Shown here piece by piece: positions 1 to 12,528 of a stretch of 64,000 nucleotides of DNA. Where the stretch lies: positions 10,708,372 through 10,772,371 of the forward strand of contig NC_031770.1 in assembly GCF_001522545.3 (NCBI RefSeq), given 5' to 3'. Positions within the stretch are counted from its first letter, which is position 1; every line of letters starts with the position of its first letter. The stretch comes from Parus major (Eukaryota > Chordata > Aves > Passeriformes > Paridae). The position numbers and the translations under genes were made by a program. The notes beneath the pieces are model-generated. The model had not been told where the DNA came from, searched no databases, and saw nothing but the letters and a program-made list of their open reading frames with translations.

Positions 1-2184
1 CTCAGAGGGCTTTCAGCAGGCAAATCAGGGCCTGACCCTGAGCAGGTGTCAATGGCTGCAGCCCCTCGTGCCACCGTGTTCCAGGGAAACAAATTTAAAA
101 ATTAAAAAAAAATAAGAACAAAAGGCAGGAGAATTTTTTTCCTCCTTTCTTGGCAACCAGCAGTTCATTTTTTTTCCAGCTGTGGTTTTCGAGTTTCAGA
201 TGACAGCCCAAATATTTTCACAGAAAGCAAAACTCTCAGGGAAACCCTCTGTCTCTTTTACTTTCCTTTTTTTTTTTTTTCCAAAGGCAAAACTTTCAAC
301 AAAATTGTTGAGCGTATCCAGTGTTAAAACATAGCCTGCATCCTCTGCTTGCTTCTGCTGGCTTGGAGTCTGGCCTGTTGAGACCTGAGGTTTCTAGCAG
401 AGAATTTCAAAATTGCCATTTCTCTGATGTTTTAAATAAATATAGGCAGTTCTCTGAGCCATACATCCACCCTAGCCAAAATATTGCTCATTCCAAGTGG
501 ATTTGCTCCATTATAAGTTGCCTACAAATAATTTTTAAAAGTGACAGCATTTCTTAAATTATCTTAGCTCTTTAAATATTGAAATGCATCAAATATTAAT
601 GCTTGGCAATTCAGAGTATCCGTAGTCCTGGTTCCTGCAATATTCTGACCAGCATTAGAGCCACGTTCTGCCAGCTGGGATCTGAAGAGGAGGTCCTGGC
701 TGAGGGAAGGGTGATGACCACGGCCCCCACGAGCTGGTGCCCAGCCCCAGGGGTGTTCTTTGGAAGAGGGAGGTGTGGAAGTCCAAAGAGCTGGGCTGGT
801 TTCAGCAGGAGTGAAGCCAAGGAGTGAGCAGGCACAAGCAGAGCCAGGAGCAAACATGGACTGGTGCAGGCACCATCCAAACGTGCTGCTGGTGGCTTGT
901 CTGGTCCCCAGGGCCAGCAGTGCAGGTCTGGAGCGAGCTGGTACCACCAGGTCCATGCTCGTGGGCTTTTCAGTTCCAGTTTGGCCATAGAGCCCTCAAA
1001 GTTACATGCAGATTGAAGCCCATGTAGCTGTTTCTGAATTCATGAATGTCACAGTGCTGTGATCCTCATCTCTTCACCTGCAGAGACAGCTCTGTCAGAA
1101 GGAAGTGTGAGATGAAAAAAAAAAAATCATGTGGATTTGGCAAGTCACGGATGGAAGAGCTGCACCTGTAGAAGCCCGAGTTCAAATGAACACAGATAAT
1201 ATCAGAGCAGCTCATCCTTTTCTCCCAGCAGAAATCCCAGAACAAAATTCAAGTCTTCTCTTTTACAAGCCGAGGAGAAGATCTGACTCAGCTGCCTGAA
1301 GTATCTCATCTGGCAATGTTGATATGCCACCCTGGATGCACATTCCCAGGCTGGTGTCCAGTGGAGGGGAGCTGGAGAGATCAGACAGGCTCCCTGACTT
1401 CTGTATTTACAATTCCCACCCGGGAAATAGGAATTTTCACGACTTGTCCATCAGCCCATTTTCTGCATGGCAGATTGCCCCAAACTCCAATCCTCAGCAG
1501 TGCCACGAGGCTGGCAGCCAAGCAGATAAATTGTCAGGGAATCAGCAAGAGGATTTTGATGGATTCCCTCTTTCCTTACTCCCACCCCACCTCAGCTCAC
1601 CCCGTGGCATTTGAGGCTCAGCAAAATCAACATGTTCTTCTGGAACGTTTCAACTTTGACTAATCAAGAGAGTTTCTGACAGAAAAATGTTCCACTGGAA
1701 AATTTTTGACCAGCACTAATTAGCATTTTTTCTATTAGCTTTGTCCTGAAGGCACAGTAATTTATGCCTTGGTGAAATAAACAATTACTAAGAATTGGAC
1801 ACTCCCCAGGTTCAAGGCATATTTGCTTACCCTAAACAGAAAAAGTCTTATTCGCTTGCAAAACTTTACATACTCAACACAAGGAAAGAATGACTGCCTG
1901 ACTTTCTTGTGCTTTACCTGGGCACAAGCCCAACTGCATTTTAATCACTCGGCTTTAAAAAGGAAAAAAAAGGGGGAAGTAGTGGATTTTTGCAGAGCAG
2001 TAAGGTTCAAGCAACACTGGAGACAAGCCATGGATGTGGAATGAGAGCTGAACCACACTCAAAGAGCTTGAAGGTAGTCACAGGAAACAAGAGGAAGACA
2101 GAAAATGTCACAGGTGCCCTAGGAGTTCAGATTTCCTTGCTATTCCTCTACCATATGGTTACATCCTAAACTGAATTTCTCACT
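1..2184. other. Unrecognised upstream non-coding sequence
   Basis: Only short open frames occur, none with family-like composition or convincing splice signals. Short A- and T-runs are present (for example a T-run near 268-281). I see no gene or recognisable repeat here. Confidence 0.6.
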
Positions 2185-2300
2185 GAACCACAGGATAATT
2201 AAGGTTGTGAGGGACCTCTGGAGGTCCAGCCCCTGCTCAGAGCTGGGCTGGCTTCCACGTTAGATCAGGTTGCTCAGAGCTGTGTCCAGCCCTCCCAGCA
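2185..2300 (-). mobile_element. Degenerate CR1 LINE 3' fragment
   Basis: Read on the minus strand, this matches the CR1 3' untranslated region as I recall it: the segment around GAGGGACCTCTGGAGG, the 'CCCTGCTCAGAGC' block and 'CAGAGCTGTGTCCAG' occur in the normal order. The terminal ATTCTATGATTCT repeats are decayed to ACCACAGGATAATT. It is a short, old, 5'-truncated insertion with no coding capacity. Confidence 0.7.
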
Positions 2301-5300
2301 CATAATGCTACATGAGTACACCTGAGCCACACATCTGAATGTGTTGAAGCCTGCCCATCCATCCTTTTTTCCCCAGAAAGCCTTCACTTTGGAACCCTGT
2401 GCAAGCCAAATGCAGAATGACAAGTCCCTGGCGGTCTTTGGGAAGCGGCTGCGAATGCTGGGCAGATGGTGCAGCTTTTGCTGCAGTGAGAATACAGCTA
2501 CAGGGTCTCCCAGGAAAGCAGGCAGCTATATTTAAATCACTCTTACGAAATCCACATTGATATTCATAAAAGACACTTCAACACCTCTTTGGTGGCTCGG
2601 AGCTGCAGCACACAGCATGGGGAAGAGCACACGTGTTCCTGAAGACCAAGGCCTGGTTTCATTTTGTGGCTTCAGCATTGATAGCAGCAAGCAGAGAGGA
2701 CAAATAGCACAAAAATGGACAACCTGCTGGGGCACAGTCCTGGAGAATCAGCATCTAAATGCTGTGGGAGAGCCTGGGGAGGATTTTCCCCAGGAAGGTG
2801 TATGGCTCTGGGACAGGACTCAGGGAGATCCCCAGGGGGGACCAGGCTTTGGCAGATGAAGCCCCACCACCTTCACCCGGCACAGACACGGGTCCTGATC
2901 CCAGCCCTGCTTCACCAGCACTCCTGCAAGTCCAGCTGGTGCCAAGCCTGGCAGAGCTGCTGATGTCCCCTACATGTGTCACCAACTTTATCCTCCTGTT
3001 CTGCTTGTTTTGGGGAGCAGGAGAGAAGTCAGTGGGCACAAAGGTCAAAGGTGCTTTATTTCCATCTCCCTGTGGCCCTCTCGGTGCTTGGCAACACTGC
3101 TGTCTGCTCTTTCTTTTGCTTCAGGAAAATGCCTTTCACCTTATCATCACCCTGATACAAACTTCACCTCTCCCAGCAGGGAAGAATGGAAAAACCTCTC
3201 GATGGAAAATGTGAGAAGCTCTTTGGCCTCTCTCTGTGGGGAGCAGAGTTGAAAGAGGGTGGTGTCACCCATGTAGAGAGTGACACATGGCCACTGTGCC
3301 AAAAGGCAGATCAAAGCCAGAAAACAGCTACACCCTTGTCCTTGTAGCTACTGAAATTCTGAGTGCAGCTTTGTCCTGTTATTCTCAAAGCCACCTAGGT
3401 TTTTCTTTGGCACTGAAAACCATGGGCACCTGTGGCTTTCAACATTTCCCTCATGGAAAGGAGGATGTATGCAATGAACTGAGGTTTTTCTCATCTTAGC
3501 CCGTTTTTGTTGGTCCTTAGACCTCCTAGGAGCAATACCTAAAGTCAAGATGTTAGAGAGAGGCAAATATACTCACAAGAGAGTGCCAAACCTTGTTTAT
3601 TTTTCATGCTGCTTCATGGCAGCTTCATGTCCATATCTGGGCAACCTAGTAAACCATAGAATGATAATCACATGAGTAACCCCAGGGGAGTCAAAAGCAT
3701 TATTCAATATTCAAAATTAAGCAGGAATTTAAACGCTTTTCTGAATCACATTCTCATTTGCATTAGAGCACAGACCTCCTGAGTCACCAGGTGCGTAACA
3801 TGCAATGGTGATATTCCTGCTCAAGCACCTTCCTAGGATGAGCCTGGCTCTTGCTCTTGAAAGGCTGGAGAAACTCCAGGGCAAATTTCCAGAGGGAATT
3901 TTTCTCATCTCGTTCCTCTCCACAACCCCAAACAACAGGAGGTTGTACATGGTACAGACATTTGCCCAGTGTGCTGAAAACTGGAGGGCCCCCTTCGTAA
4001 CTCCTTATCTTTTCCAAAAGATTCCTTTTGCTGCCTGTTGCATGCTTCCATTGGCCTTCAGCTTGCTCTGGGATGTGCTCCCAGGGAGGCTGCCTGCTCT
4101 GGATGCTGGGGAGATGCTGGAAATCTCCCCAGGCCCCCATTTATACACACACTCCCACTCACATTCCCTCCAGTCTCCAAGACAGCAAACAGCAGGAGTC
4201 AAATATGCCACTTGAAGCGGCATTTGTAATCGGGCGATTTGTTAACGTGGAAAATGTAGTTTAGCATTAATTGTAAAGGTGGAGCTGGTGAGCTCTTTTA
4301 AAAACTTCTCTTCCGCCTGGTGTTCAACAGATGTTTAGGAAAAATCTCAAACAGTCAAGGTCATTGGTGTGTGGGAATATACAAGGAATTTCCATCTCCT
4401 GCAATGAATCAAAGCCACCACGTTTGAGGATGCCATTTTCCATGCAAGTGCCTGAACAGGGACCTCTACATTCAGTCTTAGATATCTCAAATCTCTCTGA
4501 ATATGCCTTCCACCAGTTTTCTTTCATCCAGAGAGCCCAGTATGAAGCAATTGATTAGCTCACTAATATCTCTTTTACTCCCAGCTGCCACTGTAACAAA
4601 CAATAATAAAGACATCTATTTAGTGTTCCCCTTCCACTGGAGCCCTTAACATTTCCATTTGCACAGCAAAGATTCCAAAGGGCAGAGTTAAGGGTAATTA
4701 AATGACTTCTTTCCTGACCTGTGCCACAGGGCTGCCTCCCACTTTTGTTCTTTTTCAGTTCTTTCTGAAACTGAAACCTAGGAAGTAGGAAAGTACCTAG
4801 AAAGATAGGGAAAGGAGCAAGGAGTGATTTATTCATAAATAGATCTGCAGGAGGCTTCCAAACTGCAGCTTCTCTCTTCAGTGTTTCAGGCATGTCCCAC
4901 GGTGGCTACTGTAATATCAGAGGAATGCTTACTCCTGCTACTGCTGCTAATCTGGGAGCAGTCACGTGGCTCAGCTGTATTCTCTCTCTCTCCAAAAATT
5001 TGACTTTTAACCTTCCTTTGCTACAGACATGATGTATATTGCTTTGACATGATTCCAAGTAGCAAACATGCAAAACCCTGACCTATAAGCAAAGCAAATG
5101 GAAAAAAAAAAAAAAAAAAAAAAAAGATATTTATGAGAATAAAATTATGTGAGCCTGAGGGAAAGGGAGAGAAAAAAAAAATCTGCCTGGGTCATTTCTG
5201 TTTGCATTCCCCTAGGAATTACTTTGGGAAAAACAGCAAAACGTTAATCTGGGGAGAAGGAAGAAAAAGAAAAGGTGTCCTGAGGTGGAAATAAAAAAAA

Positions 5301-7433
5301 AAAAAGGCAGAAAATGTAATTATTTATTCGCGCTCATTTACGTGTCAGATGAAGCTGAAAGCTGCCAGATAGCTTCTTTTCGACAGCTTGGAGTTACTGT
5401 TGGGAACAGATCCATGTATGGAAGCAAAAGCAGAAAAGCATAGATAAGCTGAGATCCAGCTATGCAAACCATCTTTAGAGACACTTAAAGGACAAGCACC
5501 CCAGCTCCTTTCTTTCTGGTAAATATAGAGACACTATCATATGAGGGCTTTTTTCCATTCTGCATTACCCACAACTGCTGAGCCTCGGCTGGGGTAAGTG
5601 AAAAGCAGCTCAGGCGTTTCTTGGGAACACCTGGGGATTTGGTTGGACTGACATCCTGGGAAAAGCCGTAAATCTGGGGCAATGGGATGGCTCCAATAGC
5701 TGGATAATGGTTAAGCTCTCTGAGAAGGAAACATGACATATAACAGCCTTGCCGCTGGAGGGACAGGAACTTTCCAAGTGTCTGAAGGAGGCAAGAGGAA
5801 AATGTTGGAAAACAAGAGTTTTATCACTCAAGGAGTGGATTTACAGTCTGGGTGATGATAGAGCTTCAGTGGGCAGGAAGGATCAGTGGTGGCTGCCAGT
5901 GTCAGAGTCTCTGTGTTTCTATTTAGAAAAATTCATTTAAAAAAAATCAATTTAAAAAGTCAAGGGCTTTTTCTTTCCTGCCCTGTGCTACTTTCGTTTT
6001 GAGAAACATGTTTCACTTGGGTTGAGCTGACTGGACATTAGGAAGAGCTCGTTGTAAACGACTGTTGTTTTTCTTGGCACTTGAAGGCAGTTTCCCAATG
6101 TTTCTCTGTAGATTTGAGGTTGATTACATCCTGTGCAAGGATTTTTGGTAGAGTTTTAACTGCCATTGCAGTGTTGTGAAAGTCAGCTCCAGCAAAAACA
6201 GCTGTGTGCTGTTGTGAATATTTCCAAAAGTACTGAAGTAATAGGTCTCCTCCAAACTAGCAGGGAAATGTGTCAGCTCTGGGAATTGGGCACTGTCACA
6301 AAAACAGAGTATAGCCTTGGCAGAGAGGCTTTCTTCACCAAGAGTTTTGTTAAAGAGAACACAAAAAAGCTTTTTATAGCCTTGGCTTAAAATCTGGTTG
6401 GTATATGGTGGTACAGTTAAACATGAGATTTTTCTTTAAATGCTGGTGAATGGCTCTGAGTTAACAGTTCATGTGTTCAGGTGTTATAATATTGTATTCA
6501 TAGTCCCACTGCAAAGTTCTGGGTAAAGCTTTGTCATTTTTCAGGCGGTTAATAGACTGGAAAAAAAAAACATCAGAGCAGGTGAAGTGAAATTATACAG
6601 AAAGAACTGAAAATAATATCAGGAGTATGACTGAAATTGTAGGAGATTTCCAGAGATATGAAGGATGATCGTAAAGGGAAATCACTTAACCACAAATGTC
6701 ATAAACATTTCCATTCATGAATGAAAATGCTTTTCCTTGTCCTTACATAAGAAGACATAATGGAAGTGTTTGCTTGTAACCCCACAGCAGAGCCTGCAGC
6801 TGAAAGGGCCAATGCCCTCATCTTCCCTGATTTTGTCAGCCTCTCCACAGATATTCCCACTTTCCTCAGTTTTCACCCTCCCTGAAACGCACATCTTTGT
6901 CCGGTTCCTTTTGTCTGTGCTGGGCAAGCTTTGATTCTTTTTGAGAGGTACCTTTTAAACACATGCCACCTGCCTAGGAATGGAATTCTAGCACAGAAAT
7001 CAATCTTTCAATAATTGGGGTCAATAGATAGCTTTCAAATTGGTAGTGAGTCACTAACAAATAAACCTTTTAGCTGCTAATGCTATGAAATAACATTTCT
7101 GCATTCCACTCTTACTCAGATTGCATCCATTTTCTATTGGATATGGTCCTGGCTTATAGGTTGGTCTGAACCTGCTGATAGACAAAAATTCTTCCTCAGT
7201 TTTATCTTTGTCCCCCATCCCCTCCAGATTGTGAGCTTTCCTTTCCCCAAGAGACACAAAGACAAACAGATACATGTGGTCCCTCAGCAAGGCATTTCCC
7301 AACAGCTGTGCTGGGCAGGCCAGGAAGAGGATGGCAGGATGGAGCTGGAAAAGCTGGGACTTATTTAATTTGCTATTTCCATTTGGTCCAGGGCCTGGGG
7401 CAGCGAGGCCTGGTAGACAAAGCCCTGGTGGCA
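2301..7433. other. Unrecognised upstream non-coding sequence with A-rich runs
   Basis: No ORF here resembles a known protein. An uninterrupted run of 24 A lies at 5102-5125, with further A-runs near 5172-5181 and 5293-5305. The stretch 5320-5420 is AT-rich but keeps several CpGs and homeodomain-like TAATTA-type sites, as conserved non-coding elements often do. No transposon was recognised. Confidence 0.5.
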
Positions 7434-7730
7434 TGAGTCATCTCTTGGTTGCCAGCCCCAAGGCAGACTGCCCTTTGTGCCCCCCTGCCTCTATCAGGAG
7501 CGTTTTCAGGCAGGCTGTGTTATCACTAATATTTATTGCTATTATCAGTGTGCTGGCTGTTGTTAATATTTACCATTGATTAGCCACTGGTACCGCTGGG
7601 ATTTGTTCTGCCCCTTGCACAGAGAGGGTCTCATCCAGAGACCCCAGCCACGAATATAAAGAACCACATAAAGCATCAGTGATAGTATCACTAACATCTT
7701 TTATAAGTGACTAGTCATTATGAGTGCTGC
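7434..7730 (+). promoter_or_regulatory. Candidate TATA/GATA promoter or enhancer cluster
   Basis: Within about 300 bases there are an AP-1 site TGAGTCA (7435-7441), two inverted GATA sites TTATCA (7520-7525, 7542-7547), a forkhead/HNF1-like GTTAATATTTACC (7562-7574), TATAAAG (7655-7661), a 13-bp palindrome GTGATAGTATCAC containing GATA (7679-7691), TTTATAAG (7700-7707) and TGACTAGTCA (7708-7717). Just downstream the sequence turns more GC-rich. In mammals the cardiac SLC8A1 first exon is the most upstream and depends on GATA and other cardiac factors, while the kidney one has a TATA box, so an alternative SLC8A1 promoter is conceivable. Motif clusters arise by chance, so this remains a hypothesis. 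Confidence 0.25.
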
Positions 7731-7731
7731 A

Positions 7732-8007
7732 GTCTCCGAGCATCCGCCGCGAGGTCCTCCCACGCTCCATTCTCTGCCAGAGTGCAGGAGGAGAGGGGGA
7801 AGGGGGAGCTCTGCTCTTTCTCACAATCAGCCTCAGCGAGGCTGCCGAGCCCAGGCGGGGCAGCACACACACCAGAGTGAAGGATGGAGGGCAAAGCTGA
7901 GCTCTGTGCTTATTCCTGCTGGCCTTTGGCAAGGATAAAGCTGTCCTCGCCCTGGTGGCACTTGGAGGGAGCAGGAATATGTTCTGTGTCTCCTGGAAGG
8001 AGCCAAG
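7732..8007 (+). other. Possible untranslated exon downstream of the 7.5-kb motif cluster
   Basis: About 30 bases after TTTATAAG (7700-7707) a moderately GC-rich segment begins, with several CpGs (GCATCCGCCGCGAGG) in an otherwise AT-rich area, and CCAAG|GTACAC at 8007/8008 could serve as a donor. It would be 24 kb upstream of exon 2. Several ATGs occur within it, which is unhelpful for a leader. No transcript evidence is available; other GT positions would be equally possible. Confidence 0.15.
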
Positions 8008-9095
8008 GTACACAGGACTTCCAGATGCACTGGTGGCTGGTGCTCCTGAACCTTATTGGCATAAAAAAGCAAAGCCAAACACACTTGGGTTTCAGACAAC
8101 ACCTCTGAAGAAAGACTTTGCACCAGACATCCAGTTAGACCCTGAATTCAGACTTCTGTGTGCAAAGGCAAAGCCATCTTTGTGGCTCCCAAGGAGAGAG
8201 CATCCCAAAAGAGAAATCAGAGAGGAGAGCAACACCCTGACTTTGCTCAGTAAAGATTTTGCTGGCTCTGACTTGGAGAAAGGCCACTGCACATTCTCCT
8301 CCTCCAGACACCTCAATGTTTTTACGGTTATTCCTGAAGGATGGTGTTTGGACACCATCTCTGTCTTTTCTCTAGGAAGTCAGAAGGTTGGAGCAGATTC
8401 TGAGGACACTCTCACAGAGTGATCCACTTCCCTGGCCAGACACACATTATTGCCTATGTCCTAGCAAAATGGGCTTTGTGCAATGGCTCTGCCTGCTCCC
8501 AGCCTAGAAACCTGCAGATCCATTTGCTAATTGATTTGGCCCAGGAATTGAGGCCTCTTCCAAAAAATCTGAAAATGTCCAGCTCTCCTCTTTGGTTTTC
8601 TTGCAAAAACATCATCTTCCTATTCTTACAGGAAGAGGCAACATGACAGCTTTAAGTAGTGGTGGTGTTTTCTGACAATTTACAAGCAAAGCAGGGAATT
8701 TATGAGTGGACATTCATTCTGGAGTTGATCCTTTGGGGAACTCACTATTATTCTGGCAACACATAGGGAAAAAACATAGCAACAATACAGTAAACCTGGA
8801 GGCCTTCAAAACTCAGTTTATTCCTATTTAGGGCTCCAATTGTCGCTGTTATCTAATCATAATAGTATTCTTATTGCATGGGGTCACTGCAGGGCAAAAC
8901 TGAAGTTATTTTGATTTCCATTCTTCAACATATTTAGATTTCTCTTATATTTAATGCTGAACTTCCTCTTGAGTTTGAGATGTTTGTTTTTAGGATCTTT
9001 CCCAAATCCTTGGAATGCTGAACTCTGACGTTGTTATCATAAAATGCAGGTTTCAGTTTGTGATGTCTCTAGCTGAGTCTTTTCCAGAGACAGCA
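8008..9095. other. Unrecognised non-coding sequence
   Basis: Several open frames overlap here, the longest ending at 8422, but none resembles a protein family and their reading frames conflict. No repeat was recognised. Confidence 0.5.
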
Positions 9096-9124
9096 GGAGA
9101 GGGAGAGAGGGAGAGAGGGAGAGA
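9096..9124. repeat. GGGAGA-type purine microsatellite at the edge of the gap
   Basis: Units of GAGAGG/GAGAGA run up to the first N at 9125. The right edge of the gap (9830) does not continue the repeat, so the missing sequence extends beyond it. A purine-rich repeat is a common cause of such assembly gaps. Confidence 0.85.
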
Positions 9125-9829
9125 NNNNNNNNNNNNNNNNNNNNNNNNNNNNNNNNNNNNNNNNNNNNNNNNNNNNNNNNNNNNNNNNNNNNNNNNNNNN
9201 NNNNNNNNNNNNNNNNNNNNNNNNNNNNNNNNNNNNNNNNNNNNNNNNNNNNNNNNNNNNNNNNNNNNNNNNNNNNNNNNNNNNNNNNNNNNNNNNNNNN
9301 NNNNNNNNNNNNNNNNNNNNNNNNNNNNNNNNNNNNNNNNNNNNNNNNNNNNNNNNNNNNNNNNNNNNNNNNNNNNNNNNNNNNNNNNNNNNNNNNNNNN
9401 NNNNNNNNNNNNNNNNNNNNNNNNNNNNNNNNNNNNNNNNNNNNNNNNNNNNNNNNNNNNNNNNNNNNNNNNNNNNNNNNNNNNNNNNNNNNNNNNNNNN
9501 NNNNNNNNNNNNNNNNNNNNNNNNNNNNNNNNNNNNNNNNNNNNNNNNNNNNNNNNNNNNNNNNNNNNNNNNNNNNNNNNNNNNNNNNNNNNNNNNNNNN
9601 NNNNNNNNNNNNNNNNNNNNNNNNNNNNNNNNNNNNNNNNNNNNNNNNNNNNNNNNNNNNNNNNNNNNNNNNNNNNNNNNNNNNNNNNNNNNNNNNNNNN
9701 NNNNNNNNNNNNNNNNNNNNNNNNNNNNNNNNNNNNNNNNNNNNNNNNNNNNNNNNNNNNNNNNNNNNNNNNNNNNNNNNNNNNNNNNNNNNNNNNNNNN
9801 NNNNNNNNNNNNNNNNNNNNNNNNNNNNN
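9125..9829. other. Assembly gap of 705 N
   Basis: All bases are N. Open frames that span it are artefacts of translating N. The true length and content are unknown. Confidence 0.99.
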
Positions 9830-10529
9830 GAAAGCAACATTTCACTCTGGAGGATTCCACATCTGCTTATTTATGGAGAGAGGTGGTCACAGGAGAAGGA
9901 AAATGCTAACAGAATTGGCATTCTGCAAGATGTGAGTATTGGATAAAGGTACAGTGGGAAGACTAGTTTGGATTCCACTCAGCTTAACAATGATTAATGA
10001 CTTATCTCTAAATAACCAAAAAGGACAAATGCTCAGAAACTTCTGCCACAGAGAGCTGCTCAGGTATAGATTTTCCCCTGCCAGGCAGGAGATTCAGCAC
10101 TTGGGTTGCTTTAATCCCCATGAGAATAAAGTGCACTGACCAGTATATAAAATCCTTTTACTGCCATCAGTCCCCCAGGGCTTTCAAGTTCTGCTCAGTA
10201 TGAGTTTCACCAGAAGTTTTGTCCCTGTGGCAATTCCCAGGTTATCCCACAGACCACAGTGTGCACTGGAGGTTGCAGACTAACCCTGCATGACACCACC
10301 ACACATAGTTTTCTGTTCTTCCAGAAAGATGTTTCTTCTTTCACTGGAACATCAATTTGGAGTTTTTTACCCTCTTATATGAGCAAAAGCAGGAAAAGAA
10401 GAAATGTAAAAATTACTGAATGTGTAAAGTGCAGGAATGGGGCCTGCAAAACTCTTGCTGCCTTTCTGTGTCCCCCCAGGCAAAGGTTTCCTTGAGTCTG
10501 TCTTGGACACGGCACAGGAAATGCTCCCC
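9830..10529. other. Unrecognised non-coding sequence
   Basis: Between the gap and the LTR. Nothing recognisable was found. Confidence 0.5.
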
Positions 10530-10743
10530 TGTTGTGGTTTAGGAATGGTACTCCCAGTTTAACACAGCCACCGAAATCAGGCTGTGCAGCTCCCTCTCCC
10601 CTCCAACTGGAGGCACAAAAGGCAAAGATCATGGGTTGAGGTAAGAGCAATTCACTGGAGACAGCAATGGGATAAGAAAATGAACAGTAGCAGCAATAAT
10701 ACTGAATGTCAGAGGAGATAATGAAAATAAACAATTCACACAG
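10530..10743 (-). mobile_element. Endogenous retrovirus LTR fragment (copy A, minus orientation)
   Basis: On the minus strand the segment ends in ACCACAACA and carries the feature order I recall from avian LTRs: a TATTATTGCTGCTA-like stretch, a block similar to 'TTCTTATCTCAACCCA', then a purine-rich part and a final AAACC-type end in CA. It is the inverted homologue of 14392-14608; the two share an identical 35-base block around 10592-10636. The element may continue to about 10870 or 11067. A weak target-site match (TCCCC at 10525-10529, TCCCT at 11068-11072) would give a 538-bp LTR, but this is not secure. The 164-aa minus-strand ORF here (10375-10869) is not a gene. Confidence 0.65.
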
Positions 10744-12321
10744 AACCACCCCCCTGGTAACAGTAGTATCTGATGACACCCTCAGCCACATTTTCTCCAT
10801 CAGGAGGAACCCCTTCCCCCTGCTCTGGGCAATGATGTGAGGGGGTACCGAACAACCCTCCTGTCCCAACCATGTCCTCTTCTGGCTACTACACCCCTGC
10901 AGATACTGAGGTCTCCCAGGCTACAGGGAAATCTCACATCTCAACAAGCCTTAGGAAGCAAAGGACAGCACATGAGCTCAGTGGAGGTGATGAAGGGGCC
11001 TGGCCCACAGTGATTTGGGCATGAGGAGTCATGAAGCAGCTGATGGGTCATGCCCAGTCCACCTAAGGCATCCCTCAGCACCCTCAGGATTTCTGCAGGG
11101 GCCTAGGCCTTGATGGATGAATGTATCTCTTGCCCTACAACCTCTTCACCCTTCCAAACCTGCTTGATTTGACACCTGTTTCTAAAAGAGGGAACCATGC
11201 ATCCAGGCTTCAGTGTGGGAACAGGGATCCTTTGAAAGATCTGTTTGTGGGAACAGGGATCTCTTTGAAAGAGCCCCCTCCCAGCATCAGCATTTGCCAT
11301 ATCCCCACTCTGGAGAAAGGAAGCAAATCCAAGATGACAACTACTTTCCCAGCCTCTAATTCCCAGCTTGCTGCTTTTGCTGCAGCCTGGCAAGCATGAT
11401 GGGAGAATTATCCCATGTTATTTTTTTGGCTTACGGAAAGGCTCCAGGCAGAGATCTTATGTTTCTGCCCTAGACGCAGCAATAAACTTCTGGATTTGCT
11501 GCTGCTGTGCTGAGACTGCCAACATGTACACAATAAAAGTAAACCCTTCCTGTGGCCACAGACCACAACATGCTAGTGATCCATGGTATTATCCTGTTAT
11601 TTAGTGAGTCATCCTTGCTGCTGAAAAATACACACAGCCCAGTTAAGTTGTTAACAATAACACTGGATGTGAGAGACTGGTGTTTGTTTTACTCCAGTGT
11701 AACTTATTCCATATGGTCCTTTAAAGCATGCTAAATGTTACATCACTTTGGGCTGCCAACTATTATTTCAAGATGAACTCACAGATCTAGAACATAGCTA
11801 CTTGAAGCAAAGTTCTGAAAGCATTATCTGTCCAGGAAAAACACCCAGTTTGGGAGCAAGACAGATGTTGTGGATTGCCCTATCTTTATCTGGATAAGCA
11901 GGTCCCCATTTTTATTGAGTGTCCACAGTAGTGGTGTTTACTGCTGCTCTGCTGCCTGCTATGACATCTTGCAGATGTAAGCCACATGCACAGGGCAGAA
12001 GCCATATCCTGACCAAGGAGATAAGCTTAACTTCTAGCATTTACCTCTTCTGCATGTTTTTCCAAGTTGCTGATGAACCAATTCTTTGTGGAATCCTAGT
12101 GTGTTTTCCAAATCTCCTCGGTAGTTTTAATTCATGAGCAAAATACTGCAAAAAGAGAGACATGCAGCTGTGAGAGGTGTCCTCACTTTCCTCTCTGGCT
12201 ACTCAGAGGTTTAACACAAGGCCCAGCACCACAGTGTATCCTTGTGTTCCTGCCATGTTCTATCCTGGACTTAGCCCATAGCACTGCTTGGAAAATGAAC
12301 ACATTAAAAAGTTTCATCACT
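10744..12321. other. Unrecognised non-coding sequence, possibly with LTR remainder at its left end
   Basis: The first few hundred bases may be the rest of LTR copy A. A 26-base motif is duplicated in tandem at 11214-11239 and 11246-11272 (TGTGGGAACAGGGAT followed by TTTGAAAGA). No gene was recognised. Confidence 0.5.
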
Positions 12322-12528
12322 AGGGGTGTTCCCCAGGCCCCAGTATTGGGACAAGTCCTCTTTATTTATTTAGGAAATGGTGGGATCACCATTCCTGGAG
12401 GCATTGAAAAGATGTGTGGACATGGAGGTTGGGGATGTGGTTTTGTGGTGGACTTTGGTGTGTTGGGTTAACAACAGGACCCATGATCCTAGAGGCCTTT
12501 TTCAACCTAAAACATTCTGTGATCCTAC
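12322..12528 (+). mobile_element. CR1 LINE fragment with internal deletion
   Basis: The left part (GGTGTTCCCCAGGCCCCAGT) corresponds to the reverse-transcriptase region of CR1, whereas the rest corresponds to the 3' end: AATGGTGGGATCACC, the GTGTTGGGTTAAC block, and the terminal ATTCTGTGATCCTA. The two parts join near 12360-12375, so most of the intervening CR1 sequence is missing. It is inserted on the plus strand and is non-functional. Confidence 0.8.

Noticed and set aside
5102..5125. A24 run as the tail of a processed pseudogene or retroposon
   Set aside because: No recognisable coding or CR1/SINE sequence precedes it and no target duplication was found; CR1 elements do not end in poly(A).
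9015..9935. ORFs of 263-306 aa spanning the gap
   Set aside because: Almost entirely N; the open frame is an artefact.
10375..10869. 164-aa minus-strand ORF
   Set aside because: Lies over the LTR fragment and its flank; no retroviral protein motif.
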